DNA from: Porticoccaceae bacterium UBA4026
Lineage (GTDB): Bacteria; Pseudomonadota; Gammaproteobacteria; Pseudomonadales; Porticoccaceae
Length of the DNA stretch: 9,478 bases
Direction of reading: 5' to 3'
Assembly: GCA_002382445.1 (NCBI GenBank)
Contig: DGAQ01000076.1
Location: 1-9,478 of the forward strand
Shown here: positions 1 to 5,733 of the stretch, one piece after another
How the letters are laid out: each line of letters starts with the position of its first letter
How positions within the stretch are numbered: position 1 is the stretch's first letter
Made by a program: the position numbers and the translations under genes
Notes under the pieces: model-generated
Told to the model about the DNA's origin: nothing
Databases searched by the model: none
The model's input: the letters and a program-made list of their open reading frames with translations, nothing else

Positions 1-1500
1 GTGAGTAATCATGACTGCACAACATTTAGAGCTAGCTTGAGGCATAACTTTAGTGAGGACTGGACTGGAACTCTGACTATCGACGATGTTAATGATAAAT
101 CAGAGCCGACACCTGCAAGTATTATTAGCAGTAGTTCTGATGCCACAGTCGCGACAGATGTAGATCGAAATGTTTACACCAGTGAACCTGCGTCTGGGGT
201 AACATGCTCAAGTATGACGCCAGGCATATTTCTGTCGGTTGGCTGTTTCTCAGGATACCGCAGTGATGTGTCTATGTCTGGAGCATCGCTAAAAATCGAG
301 GGCGCGTTGGGTAATTATGATTTCGTATCGTTGACCGCGCGACGAACTCTTGAAGATGATGCGGCAATGTTCGTTAGCTTCCCCTTTACTCAAAAAACAG
401 ATCAGGAACAACTCAGCCAAGAGCTCACTATTTCATCCAATTTTGATGGCGCCTTTAACTATGTCGCAGGTTTGTATTACTGGGATGAGGAAGTTGACTA
501 TGACTCAGTATTTATTTTCAATCACGTTTCGCTCACTGAAACAGAATCTCTAGCGGTATTTGCACAGGGATCCTTTGCAATGAATGATAAGTTAACACTT
601 GTTGGTGGTTTGAGATATACGGATGAGACGCGCGATTTCTCAGGTATCAATAAGGCCTTCGGTTTTAGCAACGCTGGTTCCGTCGACATGAAGAATGAGA
701 CTTACACTGTTAAAGTTGAGTATCAGGCTGATGAGGACCTATTTATGTACCTATCTACTTCCACCGGCTATAAAACTCCTGGATTTTCAGCCGATTGCTT
801 TAGCCCAACGTCGTGTTTTCTTCCGGTTGAGGAGGAAGAGGTCACCTCATATGAGTTCGGTATTCGTTCGGATCTTATGAATGACCGGTTGCGATTGAAC
901 GCAACGATTTTCTATACTGAGTATGACCAAATGCAAGTTGGTGCAACTGTTCCGGGACTTGGTTTTACTCGCTTTAATCTTAATGCTGCCACCGTAAAAG
1001 GTTTGGAACTTGAGGCTATTTTCAAGCCAACAGAGAACCTTGAGATATTTGGTAATCTTGGCACCAATGACGGTGAGTTTAGTGGTCTTACGCAGCTGCA
1101 GGCGGACACTATTTCTGTGAGTGGCGCGACGTGCCCTGGCGGGATTGCCACTATTGCCTGTGGGGAGGCTAAAAAGCTGAAAAATGCCCCTGAGTATCAG
1201 GCCAATATCGGATTTCTTTGGCGCGCAGATTTGGCGGGCGGTGAAATCAGCTTAGGTGGTGACGTTGCGATCGAAGACAAGTCGTACTCTTTGGTGTCGA
1301 ATAATCCGGGATCATTGATTGACCACGACCCTATCGTCAATGCACGCATTAGCTATACTCCGGTTGCGGGCAATTGGAATCTGGCGCTTTGGGGTAAGAA
1401 CTTAACTGATGAAGTTTATTGGAAAGCAACGACCAGTCCTAACGTAGCTTATCCAGCGGCGCCAATGACTTGGGGCGTTGATGTCCGCGTAGACTTCTAA
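1..1500 (+). CDS. TonB-dependent outer-membrane receptor, C-terminal part (5' end outside window)
   Basis: This is the beta-barrel portion of a TonB-dependent receptor, which would import a scarce ligand (iron complex, vitamin or organic substrate) across the outer membrane using TonB energy. The 499 readable residues show alternating amphipathic strands with aromatic girdles. They include the barrel motif STGYKTPGF (about 253-261), the strand pair around YEFGIRSDLMNDRLRLNATIF (284-304), GKNLTDEVYW near the end (465-474), and a C-terminal phenylalanine as expected for Bam-dependent insertion. No signal peptide, TonB box or plug domain is present, and such receptors are usually 700-850 residues. 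The GTG at base 1 is therefore most likely an internal codon and the gene starts upstream of the window. Cysteines fall in close pairs at 69/82, 266/272 and 378/387, probably in extracellular loops. The ligand cannot be inferred. The family call is firm; a link to the catabolic genes downstream is only by proximity. Confidence 0.93.
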   Translation: MSNHDCTTFRASLRHNFSEDWTGTLTIDDVNDKSEPTPASIISSSSDATVATDVDRNVYTSEPASGVTCSSMTPGIFLSVGCFSGYRSDVSMSGASLKIEGALGNYDFVSLTARRTLEDDAAMFVSFPFTQKTDQEQLSQELTISSNFDGAFNYVAGLYYWDEEVDYDSVFIFNHVSLTETESLAVFAQGSFAMNDKLTLVGGLRYTDETRDFSGINKAFGFSNAGSVDMKNETYTVKVEYQADEDLFMYLSTSTGYKTPGFSADCFSPTSCFLPVEEEEVTSYEFGIRSDLMNDRLRLNATIFYTEYDQMQVGATVPGLGFTRFNLNAATVKGLELEAIFKPTENLEIFGNLGTNDGEFSGLTQLQADTISVSGATCPGGIATIACGEAKKLKNAPEYQANIGFLWRADLAGGEISLGGDVAIEDKSYSLVSNNPGSLIDHDPIVNARISYTPVAGNWNLALWGKNLTDEVYWKATTSPNVAYPAAPMTWGVDVRVDF

Positions 1501-2266
1501 GTAGTAACTTGTGCACCCATGATCATGGTGATCCTTATCCACCGTAGGACCCATGATCATGCTGGTGCGGATAGCTATATTGGTAATCATGCAACTCCAA
1601 TTTTGAAGGGTGTGGGGCTGATTCTTACTAAATACTCTTAACCATCTATGCCACATCTGCGGGTTGCTACAACTCATAAGCGACTCCATCCTTATTTAAC
1701 CGTTCGGCTCCATTAATCCTGAATTAGCCGCGCCGGTTATTAGGCTGATCGAATTACCGTTGTTAACGACTGCCATAAATACCCTGTAACCAATCGTTAT
1801 CGTCGTCTGTTGGGGTGTTTTTTTTCGCCTTAGCCACCCTATATTTGCGGCTGCCCTTTCCAGAATTCTTGGACTAACCTTTTGCTCGATTTTTTATAGC
1901 ACTGACGCTGCTAGGGCTTAGCTGGCAATTACCGAACCCACAAAAGCAAAGCCACCAGGATGGCTCTATTAGGTGATTGTAGTTTTAGTAATCCCGTTGC
2001 CTGGGGTCTCTAAGAGACTCTGGCTGCATCCCCTAGCTCGGGTAGCTGGAAAATGGCGTGAATGCCCATTCAATGGTGTCTATCGGTAGGAATTCGTTAG
2101 AGATGCCTTAGGGCTGCGGCTGAGAGCTTAGGGCATAATGAACCGGTGGCCGCATTGGTCGCTCAGTAGTCTGGCAAATTATTCAGCAGATATTACCTTA
2201 CCGACCAGCTGCTATGCGGCGACTATGTCAGGATCAGCGAGGAGAGGGAGTCTAAAAATATCAGGG
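1501..2266. other. Intergenic stretch without a convincing gene
   Basis: About 770 bases separate the receptor from the convergent membrane-protein gene. I see no ORF with a good ribosome-binding site and family-like composition, no tRNA or rRNA, and no insertion-sequence ends. The stretch holds the ATGATCAT repeat pair near 1515-1561, a T8 run at 1818-1825 without a good stem, a small GTCTC-TAA-GAGAC hairpin candidate at 2006-2018, and CTTAGGGC twice (2107-2114 and 2127-2134). Its length is unusual for a compact bacterial genome, so it may be decayed coding sequence or hold a non-coding RNA, but nothing visible shows either. Confidence 0.6.
1515..1561. repeat. Direct repeat of a palindrome (ACCCATGATCATG x2)
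   Basis: The 13-base unit ACCCATGATCATG occurs at 1515-1527 and again at 1549-1561, a period of 34 bases. Each copy contains the palindrome CATGATCATG; the first copy extends to the perfect 12-base palindrome CCATGATCATGG at 1517-1528. The two copies can also pair with each other (about 10 base pairs), giving a larger stem-loop just after the receptor stop codon. No T-run follows, so it does not read as a standard intrinsic terminator. It could be a protein-binding site pair or an mRNA 3'-end structure. Confidence 0.55.
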
Positions 2267-2932
2267 TTAGATAATCGGCTTTACGATGCCTAATGCAGCT
2301 TCAATCACTAACACTATCCAGATGGTTACTACCCATGGCTTAACTTTTTTAAGGCTGAGCGCCATCGCTTGATTGTCCGCTTCATCATAATTATTCTGCG
2401 CAATTTTAGTGTAGCTCGCGCCAAAATCTTTTAGGTTAACACGAATCATAAGGCCGCAAAATATTAGAAAAGCAAAGCCTAACAACTTGGCTGTAACCCA
2501 AGGTGCGTCATCTAATCGGCCAGTGCTAAGTGAAATGAGACAGGAGATAACAATGCCAGCCACCAGCAGCCAGCGAAAATAAAAGTCAATTTTAGTGAGG
2601 GTTGGAATGTAGGCGGCCTGATGCTTGAAATGCTGAACTAATACTATGCTCAACCAAACCGGGCCCAGTAGTATTATACCAATCCATTGCCATAAAGGAT
2701 GGTCAATGCCGTTGTAGTGAGTAAGAATGCCCCCGACTGTCAGCATCAGGCTCATGCAAATCTTAGGTATGAGATCGCAACCCAACATGATTTTAGCGGC
2801 TACCAAGCGTGTCTCTCTCGAGAGTTTGGAATCTACCACAAAGTTGCTGGAATAAAACACACCGATATCACCGCCTAGCCAATAACAGAAGAGAATTATG
2901 TGTATTAATAGCATTAGCTCATAGTTGGACAT
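2267..2932 (-). CDS. Multi-pass membrane protein of unknown function, HemJ/CopD-like features
   Basis: The 221-residue protein has about six hydrophobic segments, near residues 5-28, 44-70, 78-100, 117-136, 147-165 and 199-219. It has no cleavable signal peptide and sits in the inner membrane. TM1 carries a histidine (H11) followed by YWLGGD (17-22), and WVTAKLLGF (145-153) precedes TM5. That pattern of a TM1 histidine plus a tryptophan/lysine-leucine motif before a later helix recalls the HemJ (protoporphyrinogen oxidase) and CopD membrane families, some members of which bind haem or metal. This resemblance is by eye only. The other histidines are H72, H78, H101 and H104. The ATG at 2932 has only a weak purine-rich stretch upstream. 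The gene diverges from the alpha/beta-hydrolase-fold gene across a 148-base gap and converges on the receptor. I would call it a real gene of unknown role. Confidence 0.8.
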   Translation of the reverse strand: MSNYELMLLIHIILFCYWLGGDIGVFYSSNFVVDSKLSRETRLVAAKIMLGCDLIPKICMSLMLTVGGILTHYNGIDHPLWQWIGIILLGPVWLSIVLVQHFKHQAAYIPTLTKIDFYFRWLLVAGIVISCLISLSTGRLDDAPWVTAKLLGFAFLIFCGLMIRVNLKDFGASYTKIAQNNYDEADNQAMALSLKKVKPWVVTIWIVLVIEAALGIVKPII

Positions 2933-3080
2933 GGATTTTCGTCTTTAAAGACCCTGCATTTGATAGAGTATAACTATAGCCATAAATTTGGGCGATTGAT
3001 ATAGTAATAGGTCATTATAGTCCTGTTATAGACGAGGCTCACCAGCCAGAGCTAGGCGATCATAAAAAAGGAGTTATGAA
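2933..3080. promoter_or_regulatory. Divergent promoter region between the membrane protein and first alpha/beta-fold gene
   Basis: For the plus-strand gene a plausible sigma-70 promoter is TTGATA (2960-2965) and TAAATT (2983-2988), separated by 17 bases. For the minus-strand gene a perfect TATAAT lies at 3019-3014, though without a good -35 box. A perfect 12-base palindrome, GTCTTTAAAGAC, occupies 2941-2952, eight bases before the membrane-protein start. TATAG recurs at 2975, 3000, 3016 and 3027. These are candidate control elements, read by eye in AT-rich DNA where chance matches are common. The AGGAG at 3069-3073 is the ribosome-binding site for the ATG at 3081. Confidence 0.35.
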
Positions 3081-3896
3081 ATGCAGTCAAAAAGTAAGGT
3101 TCGGCGCCGTTACATAGCCGGAAAATACGGGCAGTTACATCTGAGAGTGTCGGGTCAGCCATCACAAAAACCTGCCATTATCTGTTTGCATATGGCCCCT
3201 AAGTCTGGGAGGTCATTTCAGCATCTTATGCCGTTTCTGGCGTCTGATCGTTTGGTCGTTGCGCCGGACTATCCAGGTTATGGTGAATCTGACTGTCCAC
3301 CAGAAGAGCCTCATGTGAGAGTGGAAGATTATGCTGAAGCCGTTGGGGAGGTGATGACCCAGTTAAATTTAGAGGCTGTTAATCTGATCGGTTATCATAC
3401 TGGCTCGATGGTTGCTGTCGAAGTTGCACGGCATCATCCGTCGCGGGTGAAGAAGCTGATTAATATATCGGCACCTATTTTTACACAGTCGGAACTTGAT
3501 CATTTTCATCAGTACTTTGCCCCTATAGCGCTAGACGAGGAGGGCGCGCGATTCCGGATTATGTGGGAGCGGATAATGAAATATAGAGGTCCGGGCATGA
3601 CGCTAGAGCATTGCGCTGTTTCAATGGCGGAAAATATGCGCGGTGGCGAAAGCTATGAGTGGGGACATCGCGCTGCCTTCAACTATAGCCAAGCCTACGC
3701 CAGTCACCTTGCCGGAATCAGCCAACCGGTGTTAGTCATGAATCCAAAGGATGATCTGTACGAACAGACTAAACGCGTCGATCCATTTTTAAACAAGGGA
3801 ACCCGGGTCGACTTTCTAGACTGGGGCACGGGATTCCTAGATGCCTTCTCTCAGCCCGTTGCGGAAGAAATGCTCAGGTTCTTTGACAAGGACTAG
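3081..3896 (+). CDS. Alpha/beta-hydrolase-fold protein with histidine at the nucleophile position (GYHTG)
   Basis: A 271-residue cytosolic protein of the usual length for a single-domain alpha/beta hydrolase. The fold is clear from the oxyanion-side loop LHMAPKSGRSF (36-46, an H-x-x-P-x-S motif), DYPGYGESDCPP (63-74) and the nucleophile elbow LIGYHTGSMVAVEVA (102-116). At the elbow the canonical G-x-S-x-G reads G-Y-H-T-G, putting H106 where serine should be; E114 eight residues on keeps the register. An acidic candidate exists at D224/D225 (NPKDDLYEQ). The C-terminal stretch DWGTGFLDAF (247-256), where the catalytic histidine usually sits after glycine, has none. Ordinary serine esterase chemistry is therefore unlikely; a lyase, cofactor-free oxygenase or other activity is possible. 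The start is set by AGGAG seven bases before ATG 3081; an ATG at 3076 is out of frame. The gene converges on the transporter and is probably transcribed alone. Confidence 0.88.
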   Translation: MQSKSKVRRRYIAGKYGQLHLRVSGQPSQKPAIICLHMAPKSGRSFQHLMPFLASDRLVVAPDYPGYGESDCPPEEPHVRVEDYAEAVGEVMTQLNLEAVNLIGYHTGSMVAVEVARHHPSRVKKLINISAPIFTQSELDHFHQYFAPIALDEEGARFRIMWERIMKYRGPGMTLEHCAVSMAENMRGGESYEWGHRAAFNYSQAYASHLAGISQPVLVMNPKDDLYEQTKRVDPFLNKGTRVDFLDWGTGFLDAFSQPVAEEMLRFFDKD

Positions 3897-3990
3897 CGGC
3901 ATCTCGGAATTCATAGCTAAGGCTAGTCAGACTACCTAATCCTAGGTCACTATGGCAACGCCGATTGGTAGCGCGAGGCCAGCTTTAGGG
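3897..3990. other. Convergent intergenic spacer, no clear terminator
   Basis: This 94-base spacer lies between the 3' ends of the first alpha/beta-fold gene and the transporter gene. It holds the 6-base palindrome CCTAGG near 3942 but no GC-rich stem followed by a T-run on either strand. Termination here may be Rho-dependent or shared in a way not visible by eye. Confidence 0.4.
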
Positions 3991-5469
3991 CTAATCAGGC
4001 GACGTAAAGTCAGCGTACTTACCCAGCGTTAGTAGCGGTAAGGAACCGAGCAGTAAGGCAATAGCGGCATAAATCAAGACGTTAACCCACTCGCCTTGGG
4101 CTTCAGCATAATGAGACAAAATTGCTGGGCCAAAGCCCGCGCCAATGCCGAAGAAAGCATAGAGGCCGCCGTAGATACTGGCGTAGCTACGCATACCAAA
4201 ATATTTTGCTACCAGGTAGGCTAGGAAATCATATTCGACGCCGGCACCAAACCCAATCATCAAAATAGACACCGTGGCCACCTCACTACTAACGACATCG
4301 CCGGAGAGAAGATACAGAGCAATAGCGGGGGACGATAGAAAAATAAACGCGATTGCTGGTGCCCAGTATCGATCGATCAGAAATCCACCAATCACTCTGC
4401 CGCCGAGAACGGCTAGGCCGGTTAGAATGGCAAGCCCAACAGCTTCGCCCATACTGAAGCCCTTTGACATAAGTATTTGTTCTAGATTTGGGATCACCGC
4501 ACCGATTGCAACGGAGATCACGACAAAGGAGGCGGCCAGCATCCAAAAGCGCCACCCTGATAACGCCTGTGACATTGTCATGCCCGTGAGCATTACCTTG
4601 CCATCTGGCTGCTGGCTGTTATTGGTCAATGCTGGCCTAAATGATATATCACCCACAATCACCATCACCAATGGAATAAAGGCTATAACTAGAAAAAAGA
4701 CACCCACCGAATACTGTAGCTTCCAACCATCTACGGCTACCAGAGGCAAGATAAAGCTAAGCACGTAATAGGCCAGCGCACTCATGCCCACAGCAGAAAC
4801 CGCAAGGATAGGGATCTTAAATCTTACGAGTGGCGAGTCCTTGCTTGTACGATCGTCAATATCATGGAAGGCCACAAGGGCGATTGGGAAAGCAATCATG
4901 ATGGGTAAAAACCCCAGAGCTACATAGGCCATGCGCCAGCCATAAAGCGCCATTATTTCTGCTGCAAGGAACTTGGCCAAGGCACCAAAAACCCCAGTTG
5001 ACACGAGCGCAATCCCTAGTGCTTTGCCACGGTGTATATCAAATCGATTGTTGATTGCTTTGGTGAAGGTAATGGGTAATGTGCCGGCGCCAAATATTGC
5101 AATAAAAGCCCATAACGCAATATACAGTGTGAGTGATCCAGTATGTAGTGACTGCATCATCATAGAAATACCGAACATTACGATCGATGTCAGGGCGACT
5201 TTACGGGCCCCAATACGGTCGGTAACCATACCAATAAAAGGGGCCATAAACACGATAAAGACGGTGTAGACTGAAAGCGCTAACAGGACCTTGGAGGGCG
5301 CCCATCCAAACTCCTCTGAGATGGGCCTGATGAAAACACCGATGGTATAAAAAGGAAGCGGGGACATTCCTAAGCCGATGCCCACCATAGCGGCGGATAT
5401 AACCGGCCAACCACGCACAAATTCTTGCGGTATTATGGATGATTTGACGTTTGTATTCGCTGCTGACAC
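3991..5469 (-). CDS. MFS transporter, monocarboxylate/oxalate-formate antiporter-like
   Basis: An inner-membrane secondary transporter, probably for an organic acid or related substrate. Counting from the GTG at 5469 (492 residues), TM1 and TM2 are followed by the MFS signature GMVTDRIGARK (about 80-90). The second half contains GGFLIDR (361-367) and GFGAGVEYDFLAYLVAKYFG (416-435), typical of the MCT/OFA-type branch (GFGAG..Y, then RYFG-like). Two extra hydrophobic segments (about 219-242 and 252-273) lie between TM6 and the usual TM7 (about 306-328), suggesting 14 rather than 12 helices. Start choice: an in-frame ATG at 5499 adds ten residues but has no ribosome-binding site. GTG 5469 has TAGGAG eight bases upstream and leaves a sensible leader from the predicted promoter. 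The gene diverges from the FAD-oxidase operon, which fits substrate uptake or product export for that pathway; direction and substrate are unknown. Confidence 0.9.
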   Translation of the reverse strand: MSAANTNVKSSIIPQEFVRGWPVISAAMVGIGLGMSPLPFYTIGVFIRPISEEFGWAPSKVLLALSVYTVFIVFMAPFIGMVTDRIGARKVALTSIVMFGISMMMQSLHTGSLTLYIALWAFIAIFGAGTLPITFTKAINNRFDIHRGKALGIALVSTGVFGALAKFLAAEIMALYGWRMAYVALGFLPIMIAFPIALVAFHDIDDRTSKDSPLVRFKIPILAVSAVGMSALAYYVLSFILPLVAVDGWKLQYSVGVFFLVIAFIPLVMVIVGDISFRPALTNNSQQPDGKVMLTGMTMSQALSGWRFWMLAASFVVISVAIGAVIPNLEQILMSKGFSMGEAVGLAILTGLAVLGGRVIGGFLIDRYWAPAIAFIFLSSPAIALYLLSGDVVSSEVATVSILMIGFGAGVEYDFLAYLVAKYFGMRSYASIYGGLYAFFGIGAGFGPAILSHYAEAQGEWVNVLIYAAIALLLGSLPLLTLGKYADFTSPD

Positions 5470-5477
5470 AAAAAAGG

Positions 5478-5483
5478 CTCCTA
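5478..5483 (-). promoter_or_regulatory. Ribosome-binding site deciding the transporter start
   Basis: On the minus strand TAGGAG occupies 5483-5478, eight bases before GTG 5469. The upstream in-frame ATG at 5499 has no purine-rich site in front of it. This favours the shorter protein. Confidence 0.6.
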
Positions 5484-5517
5484 AATTAACTGATGACATT
5501 AAATGAGTTATTGTTAT

Positions 5518-5546
5518 ATCATACTAACATAGGCGCAGGGTTCCAA
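5518..5546 (-). promoter_or_regulatory. Predicted sigma-70 promoter for the MFS transporter
   Basis: On the minus strand the sequence reads TTGGAA (5546-5541), a 17-base spacer, then TATGAT (5523-5518), matching the -35 consensus at 4 of 6 and the -10 at 5 of 6 positions. Initiation would fall near 5511, about 40 bases before GTG 5469 but only about 12 before ATG 5499, agreeing with the shorter start. This is a prediction by eye. Confidence 0.4.
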
Positions 5547-5720
5547 AGTAGCTTTGATTCTCGGAATAACTGGCTGGATAAATCTGTATTTCATAGGCCA
5601 TATTTCTTAAGGGCTGTTTTAAAAGATAGTGGAGGCAACCAATAGTGGGCCAGCTGTGGCACTCGAAATTTACGCTGTCTTTAGTCAGAGATTCAGTCTT
5701 TTTTTGCAAAATTCAATATT

Positions 5721-5727
5721 AGAGGAA
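5721..5727 (+). promoter_or_regulatory. Ribosome-binding site deciding the FAD-oxidase start
   Basis: AGAGGAA at 5721-5727 lies six bases before GTG 5734. The earlier in-frame GTG codons at 5629 and 5656 have no correctly spaced site. The residues encoded before 5734 also do not resemble the family N terminus. Confidence 0.6.
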
Positions 5728-5733
5728 ATTATA

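Larger units (their letters stand above)
5500..5733. promoter_or_regulatory. Divergent control region between transporter and FAD-oxidase operon
   Basis: The 264 bases between GTG 5469 (minus) and GTG 5734 (plus) must carry the promoters for both units; this entry covers the part upstream of the transporter's alternative ATG. The minus-strand promoter is annotated separately. For the plus strand I find only a weak candidate, TTGATT (5554-5559) and TAAATC (5579-5584) with a long 19-base spacer. No clear operator dyad is seen, and no regulator gene lies nearby. The reading frame of the oxidase is open back to GTG 5629 but that part is probably untranslated leader. Confidence 0.4.

Noticed and set aside
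1402..1689. A 95-residue minus-strand ORF overlapping the receptor 3' end
   Set aside because: It overlaps clear receptor coding sequence by 99 bases, its composition is unlike a folded protein, and no family pattern is seen.
1696..1776. A 26-codon minus-strand ORF containing LITGAANSG, reminiscent of the SDR nucleotide-binding motif
   Set aside because: It is too short, the motif has an extra residue, and the sequence beyond its stop shows no continuing SDR similarity in any frame that I followed. Probably chance.
1781..1825. T8 run at 1818-1825 as an intrinsic terminator
   Set aside because: Only ACCC/GGGT and wobble pairs can form before it, with a long loop, and it lies over 300 bases after the receptor stop.
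2138..2293. A 51-residue plus-strand ORF running into the membrane-protein gene
   Set aside because: It overlaps the 3' end of the minus-strand gene, has a poor ribosome-binding site, and its composition is not protein-like.
4274..4768. A 164-residue plus-strand ORF, with a further one at 4973-5269, inside the transporter
   Set aside because: Both are antisense shadows of the transporter coding frame, with no ribosome-binding site and no family features.
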